DNA of 64,000 nucleotides from Macrosoma leucophasiata (GCA_036365455.1 JAWQUS010000002.1:5952001-6016000), one strand, 5' to 3'; counted from the first letter of the stretch, positions 29,436 to 41,729 are shown. Translations and numbers: made by a program. Notes: generated by a model from the sequence alone, not told the origin.

Positions 29436-30413
29436 AAAAATAATATAAAATGCTCGGTTTATGTGAACTTGAAAAACTTTGAAGTGGGAAGTTCGCTCCA
29501 CAATTTACACGTTCTGGGCATCAACGAACGCGAAAATTGCACCGTTGACCAATGCTAGGTGTCCAGTCGGTTTTGATTAATATGGATATATTAATATGCA
29601 TACGAGAAATGTTGGTCATTCCGAACCCGACATTTCATACAATATTTTGTGAATTCGAATGAATAAATATTCTATATCCTATCTCGAATAAACGATCTCA
29701 AAACATTTAATTTTGTTTACCTATGTTAACTTTTTTTGGATTATTACCTTTACTAAAATATTTTCTGCTATATCAAAGGATTATTCTGTTTAGTTCTTTT
29801 CCTTTGATCAAAGGTTTAAAGGAATTACTGGTTTGCGGTCAGTCTGTTGTCAACATAAATATTTTGTGTAATATTTTGCGAATATAACTTCTAAAAGCGA
29901 TACAAGCTTCTGTTTTGGAATTATTCCGTGTTATCGTCGTTGTATGGAAATAAAATCATATATTATTATTAAATATTCTACCTGTGCCTAGCGCTAGTTC
30001 GCTATTTGAATGTAAAAAAATATACCAAAGTTTTATTACAAAGAAATACTACATTTTGTGAACCTAGAATCTGTAAGAAAATAATATTAGCCAGGTTTTA
30101 TCTAGACATTTACGCTAATATATCTCGTATACTTATCAATTGCGTAAACCTCGCCTCTTTACAATTCAGCGCACGCTCTTCGTACGTAATCGTTGCAAGC
30201 CTAATGATGCGATCCTGGGACCGCTTGTGACCAACTCGATACCTCAGAATTACAACATGTTAACGCATTTATATTGTCGATTATGTTCTTTTTTGTTCTA
30301 AAAATCTGCACTTCAGCGAACTGCAGCAGAACTGCATGATTGAATACAATTACATTCCAATGTTATTGTTCAAGTGTTTTATATTCTGACTTTGACTTCG
30401 ACTTTATAAAGCT
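29436..30413. other. no gene or recognised repeat seen
   Basis: AT-rich. The open frame at 30006-30230 has no recognised domain. Confidence 0.5.
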
Positions 30414-30628
30414 TTTTATTATGGTTCCGTAGCCTACAAAGAACTCTTATAGTTTCGCCACGGCCTTCGCCATAGTCTGTCCGTCTATCCGTATGCACGC
30501 AGCTTAGCTCTGAGACTCTTCGTACTAGAAAGCTGTCATTTATACGATCATATAGCATAGCACGAATATACCTACATGTTAATCGAACATTTGAAAAAAA
30601 ATTACTTGCAGGAACGGAACCCTACACT
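30414..30628. repeat. GGTTCCGT-type dispersed repeat
   Basis: TTATGGTTCCGTAGCCTAC at the left and GGAACGGAACCCTACACTG at the right form imperfect inverted ends around TCTGTCCGTCTATCCGTATG. Such blocks are common in insect intergenic DNA. The class is not determined. Confidence 0.45.
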
Positions 30629-31052
30629 GTGCAAGGCCCGATACACAATATGCTGTTGAACAGAAAAAATGTCTGCCTGTGCGTCTATGTATAAGACAAT
30701 ATTATTAATATCTTTTACCAGGATAAAAAAAGTCATTAAATTTTTATGCAAATAACCTGTGTACGTCCCATCACGTAAAATAGAATACAGTGCTCAACAA
30801 TAAATATTGCACATCGAGCCTAAAAGGGTGACTTCGGCTTATTTCGGGTCTGTAGGGCGTTATCTCTTTCGCACCGTACCTATTTGACGTTTGTGATCAA
30901 GTTTTGACGAATACCGGACTGTCACTGCTTACGTAGGCAGTGTGTAACAGAGATGACGCTCAACGAAGTCGAAACGAGCAGATCGTCTCTTTCGCAGGCT
31001 CGATTTGCAATATAAATTTTTGAGTAGGTACTGTAGGCACTAATGTAGACAT

Positions 31053-32100
31053 GGAAAAATAACTCCCATAAATCGAATTCATCCGTTGCAGTATTATACA
31101 AATCAGAAACAAATGCATTCACAAGTCTTAAATTCATCAAGCTCGTAACTGTGAGATATAGTGCCGGTGGGAATAAGAGATTTCAGGATCGCACCATTAG
31201 GCACGCGGACCGATTGCGTACGAGGAACGAGCGCTGCATTATTGAGATAGCGTGCGGTTTAAACTATTGTTGCGTTGCCGACGTGCGTAGGTGTCTTACA
31301 AAACTAACATTAAATAGAAATTAGGTAAGGTAACTACAATCTAACGACCGATGAACACCCGATCTCAGGTATTTTTTTTCTATAATTTCGACGGGTGGAT
31401 ACTTTTGCTATTCATTCATCATTTCAGCCAAAACACGTCCACTGTTGAACAAAGCCTCTCCCAAAGAATGCCACAACGAACGGTCCTAGGCCGCCCTCGT
31501 CCAGCGATTGCCCGCGACCTTCACCAGGTCGTCAGTCCATCTTGTGTTTGTGTTTGCTGTTAATTAGGTTTTAGTAAATTTTAATTTGTTCATAAGCCAT
31601 AAAAAAAATCCCATTATTTGTATAATTATAAGTATATGTGTAAGGTATTATTGATAAGGTTAGGTATCATTTTTTCAAAAATGACAACGGTATTTATATC
31701 ATTTGTCGGGATAAAAAGGTTCAATAAAAATAGTTTAGGTCAAATTTTATTAACCAATTTTTCGTGAATCACGCATAAAAAAACATTTCTGTGTCGGTCA
31801 CAGATCACCTCCAATGATCTGTGATGTCGGTATCATAAATGAAAATTGAAATGTAATTCCCACCCAAATCGAATTTTTCCGATGTATTGTATAAATCAGA
31901 AACAAATGCATTCACAAGTCTTAAATTCATCAAGCTCGTAACTGTGAGATATAGTGCCGGTGGGAATAAGAGATTTCAGGTTCGCACCATTAGGCACGAA
32001 GACCGATTGCGTACGAGGAACGAGCGCTGCATTATTGAGATCGCGTGGGGTTCCATTGTTGCGTTGCCGTCGTGCGTAGAGGGTGCGTAGGTGTCTTACA
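31053..32100. repeat. direct duplication of about 250 bp
   Basis: 31053-31300 and 31850-32100 share AAATCAGAAACAAATGCATT, GTGCCGGTGGGAATAAGAGA, GATTGCGTACGAGGAACGAG and CGTAGGTGTCTTACA. Copy 2 has a small extra GTAGAGGGTGC near the end. The spacing is about 800 bp. Confidence 0.85.
31405..31545 (-). repeat. LINE 3-prime fragment (TDDLVKVAG type)
   Basis: Minus-strand translation contains WTDDLVKVAGNRWTRAA, then an in-frame stop. CAGTGGACGTGTTTTGGCTG and ATGATG-type repeats end it. Confidence 0.65.
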
Positions 32101-32467
32101 TTAGTAGGGACATAATGGAATAATTATTTCTAGGTTGCCACATTTATTTGAAATGCCTTACCGTTGGTGGAAATTTATCCAAAAAAATTAAAAAAAACCC
32201 GGTTAAGTGCATGTTGGGAAACGCGTAACATCCTTTAAATAAATAGATGTGTTTATTTATACAATATCTTACAGGGTAAATTCTGAAGGTGTGTTCGTAA
32301 CATCGCAAACATTTAAGTTACGCCGAACAAAGCGTGTAAGCCCTTTGTCTGAGCTTCCTATATTGGTAGTGAACATCAATGTTAGTGTACTCAATATAGA
32401 GTTCAGTCCGTTCGGACTATCTACCACCCAAAGACCGCGCCGTCGCGTTCCGCGCCGCGGAGTCTAG

Positions 32468-32700
32468 AGCGAAAGTTGCACCCACCGCCCCTAATCACAC
32501 ATGTCTTATGTGTCCCTTAATTCGGCTTAAGGTGGAGGGATGGACCCACAGGGGTCTTACTGCCCGCGTCTTAGGCAGTTGTGTAAATTTATTAAGTCTG
32601 AGAACCTTTTGCGCTCGCCAATTGCCCAGTGCAGTAGACTCATGCCGTCTCGAGACGAGAAGTCTACGTAAATCCATTAAAAAAATACTATCTATGACAT
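32468..32700. repeat. dispersed repeat shared with 7.75 and 8.1 kb
   Basis: GAGCGAAAGTTGCACC, CGCCCCTAATCACAC and later TTAGGCAGTTGTGTAAATTT and CAGTAGACTCATGCCGTCT. The open frames here show no recognisable domain. Confidence 0.5.
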
Positions 32701-33074
32701 ACAAAGCTGCGAAATTGAGTCTCGGAAAGTTTAATATATTTTCTAGGCTAACAAGTTCTTACTTATAGGTATTCGTTTGACTATCTTTTCAGTAAAATGC
32801 ATTCCTGGAGTGATGTTCAAAGTAACTCGCTAACATTTATGTTACATGCTAAACAAACAAAGGCCTTTGTCTTGACTTCACAAAACACATCCTAGAAAGT
32901 AACTCAATATAGGGCTAATAATGTTTTCTTTAGACTACTCACTTCTACAATTTTCACGGTACAAGTCGTCCAAAAATCTTTTAATATCACCTTCCCGTGT
33001 AAAAATGAAAATTCTGTACCTTGTACTTATTAACGCTTTGCGCAGTTGCCATTCGTATTATTAGCAGTCAGCCC

Positions 33075-33292
33075 CGGTGCGCCGAAGCAGCACCGGGGCG
33101 GGAGAGAGTGGGAGCTTTATAATATTTGTTTTTTTTTTTTTTACTTTGTTTTGTTTTTTTTTATATATTTTTTTTTGTGTATGTAGCTTTCCAGTAGTTT
33201 TTGAGCCTATTCAGGTTATAGGCGATTATATTAATACAACCAAACAAACAAAGTTTTCCTCTTTATAATATTATATATCGTAATAGTATAGA
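33075..33292 (-). mobile_element. Helitron-like element, T-rich
   Basis: The minus-strand start TCTATACTATTACGATATAT then TATTATAAAGAGGAAAACTTTG resembles the 5-prime end of short lepidopteran Helitrons. The GC-rich hairpin CCGGTGCGCCGAAGCAGCACCGG near 33076 would be the 3-prime hairpin. A CTAG end is not seen. Confidence 0.5.
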
Positions 33293-34020
33293 TACCTATG
33301 CCAAATATGCCTCCACTGTTCATAGTTTTCTTCAATAGTTTTAAAGTGAACGTTTGTCTTTCTGTTATCTATTGTTTTTCTTTTTTTTGTCATATTTGTT
33401 TCAATGTCTGATGTAAGACGTAAATATTTGGTAGTTATCAAACTATATATGCCGTGAACATCAAGTTAAGTAAACTCTATATAGAGACTAGTCCCTAATA
33501 CATCTATCGCACTATCTATTTAGCAATTATTGACTAAAAACCTCTTCTAGACGACTAAAAGTGCCGTAAGTACTTTTGAATTTGTCGTACTATACGAGAT
33601 CTTATAAGTAGGTATTCGTTTGACTATCTTTTCAGTAAAATACATTCCTGGAGTGATGTTCAAAGTAACACGCAAACATTTACGTTACACGTCGAACAAA
33701 GTATGCAAGCCCTTTGTCTTGGCTTCACAAAATACATCCTAGAAAGTAACTCAATATGGCGCTAAAAATATCTTCTTTAGATTCTGCAGTTTTCACGGTA
33801 CGAGTCTTGCAAAGATCTTTTCATATCACCCCTCGGCGTGTAGATGAAATATTCTGTACTTCATACTATTGCTTTGTGAAGTGATGAATGAAATTCATAT
33901 CAGTTTGATTTAAAATGTCTGAAATGTGGTTTCATTGCTTTACTGTTCTTATATTTTATTTTTTTACTTTGATACGAATATCTAACGTTTGTCTTTTGTT
34001 TACGCCGCGATATATGGCAA

Positions 34021-34378
34021 TCATAATTATTATTATAATAATGGCAACCCATTATACGCCCCACTGATGGGCACGAGTCTCTCCCCTTTTTGGGGGGAGG
34101 TATGTAACTTACTCTAATGCGGATTGGTGGAGATATGGGTTAGTGCCCAACCGGCTGTCGGCCGTTTTCAAACCGCCTATAAGGTCTCCGACAAGGTTAA
34201 ACGACTGCTATCTATCAATAGCAACCGGGACCGACGGCTTAACGTGCCCTCCGAAGCACGGAAACGCGTATTTTAATTTGCCACTAGCGGTCACCCATCA
34301 CACACCTGACCGCGCCCGTAGTGCTTAACCGAGTAGATCGCCTATGATTTACACCAGCCGCGGGACCATGCGCGCTTC
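34021..34378 (-). mobile_element. 5S-rRNA-derived SINE, copy 3
   Basis: In reverse it carries GCGGTCACCCATCACACACC (box C region), GCCCGTAGTGCTTAACC (box A region), CGACGGCTTAACGTGCC and the 3-prime end GGGCACGAGTCTCTCCCC. An ATTATTATTATAATAATGG tract ends it. The head CCAGCCGCGG is present. Confidence 0.85.
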
Positions 34379-34427
34379 ATTGCTTATTAGGTAATAGTTC
34401 ACATTTAATGGTTCGTATAAATTGACT

Positions 34428-34788
34428 GCCTCGTTGGCTCAGTGGATGCAATCGCGATGGTGAAGCCTGAGGTCCTGGGTTCGAAAGAATTTCGGTCGGG
34501 AAAATTTGATATTGTGTTTTTTCTGTGAGTAAATTCCCAGTAGTAGCCCTGAGTCTGGTCGTGCCTCGAAGAGCACGTAAAGCCGTTGGTCCTGCGCCCG
34601 ATCTCTCTCCGGTCGTGTCGGATTGCCGTCCCATCGGGCTATGAGAGTAAAGGAATAGAGAGTGTACCAATAGAGAGTGTTCGCGGATACACTTGTGCAC
34701 TGTAATATCGCCCGCGCAGTTGGCTAGTCTCCGTTGAGATTGGCTGCCGTGACCGAAATTCGGTCTGGAGGACATTATTATTATTAAG
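34428..34788 (+). mobile_element. tRNA-derived SINE sharing the GCACGTAAAGCCGTTGG domain
   Basis: The head GCCTCGTTGGCTCAGTGGATG (A box) and GGTCCTGGGTTCGAAAG (B box) is tRNA-like. The central CGAAGAGCACGTAAAGCCGT closely matches the domain of the 5S-derived SINEs. The 3-prime part GTGACCGAAATTCGGTCTGG ends in ATTATTATTATTA. The minus-strand open frame at 34377-34775 is fortuitous. Confidence 0.8.
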
Positions 34789-34790
34789 TA

Positions 34791-35046
34791 CTAGCTGACC
34801 CGGCAAACTTCGTATTGCCTCAGAATGAAATAATGTGTCAAAAGTTTGATAGATACGGACTATTTGTATGGAAAAATAAAATTGTGGTTTTTACTATTTT
34901 CCTTCAATTTCTTCATATTTTCTTATCTTCTATACCTTCCCTGGACTTCCAAAAATCATTCAAAACCAAAATTAGTCAAATCGGTCCAGCCATTCACGCG
35001 TGATGCCGTGACCAAGGAAAACGGGTTGCATTTTTATATATATAGA
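34791..35046 (-). mobile_element. Helitron-like element, both ends present
   Basis: Minus-strand start TCTATATATATAAAAATGC, end TTTGCCGGGTCAGCTAG with a GGCAA...TTTGCC hairpin upstream. Edge bases are A and T. It is homologous to 25367-25582. Confidence 0.7.
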
Positions 35047-35212
35047 TAAACACTGTGGTCTATTACTCGTATTATCAAACATAAAACATATTTCATCAAC
35101 CTTTTTTCCACGGGTAACAATTGACATTGTGATCGACGTTGTTATTGCTGTCAATTTGTACCTCCTCTTAAAGCTATAAAGGTAATATAACTGATGTTTT
35201 TGTGGTATAAAA

Positions 35213-35246
35213 TAAGGTAATACGGTGCCTATGCCCGCGAGCTATT
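35213..35246 (-). repeat. short subfamily-A SINE fragment
   Basis: GGTAATACGGTGCCTATGCC then CGCGAGCT matches the head region in reverse. Confidence 0.5.
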
Positions 35247-35368
35247 TTATCGTTTTGGTTTTATATCGTTTAAAAACAAATCAAAATGATGTTAAATGGA
35301 GAAAAGGTTCACTGAAGTCGAATTCTTTCCATCTTTTTATTTTTAAAGAAAAATGGAAAGAAAAATTT

Positions 35369-35444
35369 GACTTCAGGCGAGGCTCGAACTCGCGACCTAC
35401 TGGGAATCTAGTCCAGCCGCTCTTCCAATTGAGCTACTGAAGCC
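35369..35444 (-). repeat. tRNA-like module (array 2, copy 1)
   Basis: The acceptor stem reads GGCTTCA/TGAAGTC on the minus strand, giving a G-U pair at the second position. D- and T-arms are intact, as in array 1. Confidence 0.75.
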
Positions 35445-35677
35445 CTGCCCGATTTGTCAAATCTTTCCTTCACATCTATTGCATTGCTTTATGGTAGCAG
35501 CAGCGCCATCTATTACCAACTATGCTAGTTAGGCAACCGATATAATAGACTTTTCAGTTTATTGAATATCGTAAAGAAGTCGCTTTTACCCTTAATAATT
35601 GTTTTTTATATTATTTCGCATTAACACATGCTTGTGAAATATATTTTATTTTTAAAGAAAAATGGAAAGAAAAATTT

Positions 35678-35753
35678 GACTTCAGGCGAGGCTCGAACTC
35701 GCGACCTACTGGGAATCTAGTCCAGCCACTCTTCCAATTGAGCTACTGAAGCC
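35678..35753 (-). repeat. tRNA-like module (array 2, copy 2)
   Basis: Almost identical to copy 1, with one change (AGCCACTC for AGCCGCTC) at the D-arm/anticodon linker. Confidence 0.75.
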
Positions 35754-36597
35754 CTGCCCGATTTGTCAAATCTTTCCTTCACATCTATTGCATTGCTTTA
35801 TGGTAGCAGCAGCGCTATCTATTACCAACTATGCTAGTTAGGCAACCAATTTTTCTTTAAAAATAAAATATATTTCACAAGCATGTGTTAATGCGAAATA
35901 ATATAAAAAACAATTCTTTCCATCTTTTCCTTTAAATCTAAAAGACGATAAATGTTGTAACCAAATCATATACCAAAAAATAATTTATTGGTACGACCGT
36001 CATAAGTACACGACAGTTTTTCCATACGTTACTGTTGTAGCTCGCTTTTATTTCAGATCTAGGTTAACAGACTACCTTTGTAAGTAAAAATAAAATAAAA
36101 TTGTAAATATTAAATTGTATAAATGTCCATACAACGCTTTGAGTGTTTCTAACAATGTGTATCGTTTAATAATGTACTAACCTTACCTATTATGTGTTTT
36201 CAGATTTAATTATGTCTACGCGGATTTAATTAATTGACTTATGTACCACATATTTGCAAAAAATGCAAAAAAAAAAACAGACTATCTTCAACTCAACTAG
36301 ACGACCTATGTACGAAGATTATCTATTCAAAAGTTCGCCAAAAATTTGAAAAAGCTGTAATTTTGTAAAGCGCTGCATGAAAGGTTCGTGTATCATCTTC
36401 CTACATGCACTTTCTTGAAAATATTTACATAGGAAAAATCATAAAGTATTTAAATACTCTTGGATCGTTTTTGAGGCAAAAGATTAAGGCTATTTATTAT
36501 TACAGACCTACATTAAGAGTTCGCAAGATCTTATTTTAAAGATGATATTTTTAATAATCTTCTATTCATCTCTTCATCAATAGATATTTTCTTTAAC

Positions 36598-36902
36598 TGC
36601 CTCAGTAGCCTAGTGGTAGCAGGCCACTACTATTACGCTAGAGGTCCTGGGTTCGATTCCTGGGTCGGGGGCTATTAGAGATAACGATTTAAAATCTTTT
36701 ATCTCTGGTTCTATTGGGATTTTTCCATTTTCTGGCAGTTTCTCAGTACCTCGGAGCTAATGTGCCCGGAAATGGCAACAGGCTTGCCACCTGTTTTGCC
36801 ACATGGACCAAAAACGTAACCGGCGAATCGTGGGTGTTTGCTTGAATGCATGCATTTACCTCAGCCTATCCCTTCGGGGATTACAGGCGTGAAGTTACGT
36901 TT
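36598..36902 (+). mobile_element. tRNA-headed SINE (TTCGGGGATTACAGG end), full copy
   Basis: The head GCCTCAGTAGCCTAGTGGTA contains an A box and GGTCCTGGGTTCGATTCC a B box. The body has TCTGGTTCTATTGGGATTTT, CAGTACCTCGGAGC and AACGTAACCGGCG. It ends CCCTTCGGGGATTACAGGCG then TGAAGTTACG. Other copies: 47460-47728 (+), 43399-43562 (-, headless), and pieces at 3338 and 52617. Confidence 0.85.
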
Positions 36903-37207
36903 ATTTTCTTTGATACGAGTAACTTGCAATCATATTCCTCTAAGTAAGCAATATTTATTTTGTTTCGTACCTATATCGAATATTTCAGTGCATAATTTAC
37001 AACAACTGACAAAATTTAAGATGAACCTAATTGAATGAATTTAATTGAAGAAACTAGGTTTGTGAGCATCCAAAGACTTGGATATTTGCTACCCACATCT
37101 AATATTCCTTTCAATGTACCCTCAGATTCAATGATCAGTTATTAGGGTAACATAAATAAGAAGTTCTACCAATAATACGAATAAAACGACAGAAGAAACT
37201 CGTGTCA

Positions 37208-38140
37208 AGTTCCATATATCGCATTTACAGCCAAACTTTTCTAAGTACGCCTATGTCACACTACACTTTGTATGATAAGTGGGATTTATTGCGAATTCAC
37301 CTCGACACTGTGCTGAATGCCAATGCGTCTCACGTTTCGTCGCTCGCCTCAAATGCGCTCTCATATCATCAGGCTCCTGATTCTTTCACTTTTTCTGATC
37401 TGAATATATATATTCCGCTTTATATTTACAACTTATTCCACTCCGTCTTCGTTGTGACTTGGAAGTTTTTGTTGATTCGTTTTCTTCGTGGACAGATCGA
37501 AGTTCTATTACAATGTCCTGGAACTATCTGAAATAGGAATTGTCAGTGATCCGCCGTGAAGTTTGAATCCACCGTTTGGTTCAACTGTTAAAAAGGTTGA
37601 GCAGCCTTGCTTTAGATATACTCAGAAATACACGTTAATTGGTGACGAAAAATATTTAATCATGTCACATAACAACGCATTTCCCTATTTGGGCAAACAA
37701 GTTCGTAAAATTTACAAGTTGTTTGTCACTTCCCTATTTTTACTTATATGCATTAGGTAAACGCAGAACCTATAGTTCTCTTATAAAATGTAAAAGCTCA
37801 AAATAAGCAAAAAATCTTTCAACAATAGGAAAAAAAAAACTCGTCGCATATTCCATATATCGCATTTACAGCCAAACTTTTCTACGCCTATGTCACATTA
37901 CACTTTGTATGATAAGTGGGATTTATTGCGAATTCACCTCGACACGGTGTTGAATGCCAATGCGTTTCACGTTTCGTCGCTCGCCTCAAATGCGCTCTCA
38001 TATCATCAGGCTCCTGATTCTTAATTTTTTTCTGATCTGAATATATATTCCGATTTATATTTGGAACTTATTCCAGTCCGTCTTAGCCGTGACTTAGTTT
38101 TTGTTGATTCGTTTCCTTGGTGAACAGATCGAGGTACTAT
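37208..38140. repeat. direct duplication of about 300 bp
   Basis: 37210-37510 and 37852-38140 share CCATATATCGCATTTACAGC, GATAAGTGGGATTTATTGCG and CAAATGCGCTCTCATATCAT. Copy 1 has an open frame of 109 codons that is not conserved in copy 2, which argues against coding. Between them, AAAAGGTTGAGCAGCCTTGC (near 37590) resembles ends of hAT-type repeats. Confidence 0.8.
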
Positions 38141-39807
38141 CATGTACAGCGTTGTATATGTCCTTAATTAGGATCCCACTGCAGAATCATTTCATTATGA
38201 TATACGGGAACCAAATTAAATCGTTCGCAAATAAGAGTTGCTAGCTGTTAAAGATTTAAAATAATTGAATTAAAAATACTTGCGGCCAAATTTTGACAGA
38301 CAACCTAGTAGATATAATAATATATTCTCTAGATTATAAATATGCGTAAAAATTAGGTTTGCAGCGTATCTGGATGAACGATGTGATTCTTCAATGGGAT
38401 CCTAACATATTATAAGCTAAGAAAATTTCCAAACACTAAGTCATGTCAAATGTCTCAGTCCTTACACATCTATCATATCTTTTTTATTTTCATCACTCTA
38501 TAAAGATATCTGCAGACCTTCGGACAGTATTCGATCTTTTTGGTGGATCTTGGTCTTCCTAGGTTTTTGCCTTTGACATTTATTAATGACCTTACCATAG
38601 GCACATGTTCTTTTTCAAAAATGGTTATCAACCTGTTTCTACTAATAATCTGTGTTGAGTCAGAACAGAACCTGACGCAAAGGCTCAGATTCTTTATCAT
38701 TATTGTGAGATTCTAACGTATCAAAACATATTTTGACTGAAGAATGTTAGACGCTTCACTTATTTCCACTCATCCATATTAAAGTGATGGAATGAGATTT
38801 GGAAAATACACAATAAAAGTGGTCAAACAATCCCGCAAAAAATAAGGTCTAAGCCGATTTCATGTAATATTTTTTTAGTAGTTTCTCGAACGGGCTGTAA
38901 TAAAATTTGCACGCATCAAAAAACGGTCTAGCTTTTAACGTTGAAGGCTGAAAGGTAACAGATTTCCTATGAAATAAACTTTTATGAAAAGATTCGAGTT
39001 ATGCTTTTAAATATTGAATGGCAACAGGAAAAAATACTCGGTACCAAACTGTTTACTTAGTGAAGTATGCGATCGAATAATAAAGTAAGTTTGACGAGAG
39101 TGTACTTTGTGAATAGAAAAACAGTACCGACAGATTGAAAATACGTGAACCCATGTTAGGTTTACTTTTGGAATTATTTATTATATTGATAAACGCCTTT
39201 TCGTCTAGTGTTTTTTGTGATGGAAAATATTATTTTTTATTGATCCGTGAACCTTTTTGTTGTGAATATAAATGGAGATTTCGGATTGTTTCGCGCGAAC
39301 CGACTCGTAATCACGTTAAAGAAGTTTGCGCTTTGAGATGAGTTCCAGCGAGAGTTTGAGATTTGCGTAATATGCATTTAACTTTCTGTCGTAAAATTGC
39401 GTTATTGATAAGAACGTCAAGCAAGAAAAGATATGGAGGTATAACTTTGAGATGCGGCGCTTATAGGTTAATGTGGACTTACTTTCTTTGGCAAAAATAA
39501 ATATGAAAATGTTGATGATTCCCAATGTAGAGATTTCTGCTGTCAATAAGCATGTCGCCTTTTTTAAATAAAAGTCCATACGGCAGCCATTTTGAAAGAG
39601 TATTTGTGATCATGTTGGTAGGAATGTAAACTGCCAACATACTTTCATTGCACGTAGGGTTTCCTCACCGTTTAATCTGATGACCCAAAATATAAGATAT
39701 AAAGCCCGCGACCCTATCATGCTGAGGATTCAGTCAGAATAAGAGCGATTATGATTCTGATATTGTATCTCGCTCTATAAATAGTAATTTAATATGGAAA
39801 GTTTGCT
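38141..39807. other. no gene or recognised repeat seen
   Basis: AT-rich. Frames at 38473-38700 (-), 39135-39341 (+) and 39316-39579 (-) have no domain, no signal of codon bias and no homology I recognise. Confidence 0.5.
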
Positions 39808-39868
39808 ATGTATGTATATATGTATCTTCACGCCAGGTCCCTAACAGGGTAGGCAGAGGGTGTAAAGT
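39808..39868 (-). repeat. 3-prime fragment of TATG-tailed RTE-like LINE
   Basis: TATGTATCTTCACGCCAGGT then CCCTAACAGGGTAGGCAGAG is the reverse-oriented terminal 60 bp of the family. Confidence 0.7.
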
Positions 39869-40756
39869 TGAAAGTCTCAAAGTCAGCACAATTACGCTAA
39901 CATCCTAACATAAGGACAGTTGGTACGATTGTAGTGCCAGACATTTCTAAAATTACAAATACGTTAGCAGTAACTCGATGTGTATAGTTTCAAGGTTCAC
40001 ACAAACTAGATCTCACACTTCAACGTAACGTACACGAGCACACAGACCGTTCCAAATTGCCGCCCACCACAAATGGGCGAACTCACTCGGTTTTTCTTAT
40101 AATTGAATTTGGTCCGGCTTCTTTGCGCCCATGAAAATTAAATTAGTGTAGCGTCGAATAGCTAATAGTCCCACGTAATCGAAGTACCCAGTTTAATTAT
40201 TCACATTGCTAACAGCCGGGATACGTTTCTGTACTGGGTTTCAAGACAAACGCTTTATTTTATTTTTTCTTTGAACCTTGCAGGTACTTTGATATTTATA
40301 AAGTGGGTTGACTCCCTGGAGCTCTATTACTATCGAAATCTGAATAATTCTTCTCATTATGCTTCTCATTCCTGTGACCTGGTGATTGTATATCAATTGA
40401 TCAAGCTATAGCTCATTAGATACGTTAACATGGCTTCATTGAATCTTTTTATCGAAATCACAACAACAAGAAGTGTGCTTTTAACTTTTAATTAATTACC
40501 AATTCCAGCAACGAAAATGAGAGAAAGCAAGATATAAAGATTTAGGTATATCGAGAAAGCACAAATACTTCTTATTCTTACACCAATAAATTCGCGAAAT
40601 GTATTTACACTGTCGAGGTTTAATATTACCTTCCTTGTGTCAATCTACAATTTAAAATGCTATTTTTTTATCCGTTAAGTGTCCGTTTTTTACTCAAATA
40701 TGCGCATAAATGGTACTGTAAATATTTAAAGACGTGAGTGATTAAAAAAAAAAATT
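39869..40756. other. no gene or recognised repeat seen
   Basis: AT-rich, with no supported features. Confidence 0.45.
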
Positions 40757-40880
40757 TTTTTTTTAATGTTTTGGAAGTGGCAAAAAGCATGTTGTTCACA
40801 TTGATGTTAAGTGATCACTGCAGCCTATAGACACACAAAGACCAAGGTCAAAATGCAGATGCGATACCACCCCAAAAAAA
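40757..40880 (-). mobile_element. SINE-like retroposon, subfamily A, 5-prime truncated
   Basis: From the T tract through CTGCAGCCTATAGACACAC to GCAGATGCGATACCACC, then an A tract. Confidence 0.8.
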
Positions 40881-41729
40881 AAAAAAAATAATAAATTTTA
40901 ATTTGCTTTCATCGTAGGTACCTACCTCTAAGGTCTAAATTGTTTTTTCTTCTTTGACCAAAATGAAACAGCCCATATTTTTATATTATAAGTAACCGAT
41001 ACACGGTGCTGTACACTAGTCAGTCAACTTTTATTCATTTTTTCTATCTTATATCTTTTGGAAAAATAATAAAGTCAGTTATCGTCAAAATAGTAATTAA
41101 ATAATTTATTTATATACATACACTGTGTGTTTGGAAAATAATTGTTTAAAGCAATAAGACCGCCTAGTTGTACTTTTTCCTGTTATCAATTTTTTCTTTC
41201 CTGTTCCTATCTTTCCTGGTATATGTATTTTTGAATTTATAATAGAGACATACCTACTTATGCAAAAAGGTTACAAAAGTCTGAGTTACTGAGAATTTTC
41301 CAAGATACAAAACATACAACGATAGTCAAATTCGTTACCACCGCGAACCGAAGGGTATGTTACCTAGAAATGATAATTATTATGCAAAAATGGTTTTCAT
41401 ACCACTAATAACGGAAGTACTTGCCATATCTAGTAACACTGTATCTATGGTCAAGCTAATCTCAAGTGTATCAATGACAAAGATTAGTTTTTAGTACATA
41501 ATCTACGCTACCATCATTTTTTTTAACATCTGTCTGATTCACGCAGCTGTGGTTCGAGCAACGATTATCTGCAATAAAAAACGGGTAAGAGCGAGTTTTA
41601 TATCTATTCTATTTTACATGGTAAAATTGAGGAAAGAATTGATCGGTTAACTTACTTGTGATTGTTCTTGGTTGAAAGACGACCGCAGTAACACTAAATC
41701 TGAACAACTTTATTTTTTTCTATCATCAC

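Larger units (their letters stand above)
32270..33868. repeat. tandem duplication with three partial copies
   Basis: 32766-33029 and 33608-33868 are about 85 percent alike (TAGGTATTCGTTTGACTATC, CATTCCTGGAGTGATGTTCA, AGTAACTCAATAT). A third, shorter relative lies at 32280-32345 (CGCAAACATTTAAGTTACGC, AAGCCCTTTGTCT). Intervening blocks (GTGAACATCAA...TATATAGAG) also recur near 32370 and 33455, so the original unit was larger. Confidence 0.8.
35321..35928. mobile_element. tRNA-like array 2 with 17-bp target duplication
   Basis: AATTCTTTCCATCTTTT occurs at 35321-35337 and 35912-35928. The insert 35338-35911 has two minus-strand tRNA-like modules (35369-35444 and 35678-35753, 309 bp apart) and ends on the right with an inverted tail (GCATGTGTTAATGCGAAATA). 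It is built from the same unit as arrays 1 and 3. Confidence 0.9.

Noticed and set aside
37202..37531. 109-codon gene at 37.2 kb
   Set aside because: The tandem copy at 37852-38140 has frame-breaking differences, with no sign of protein-level conservation.
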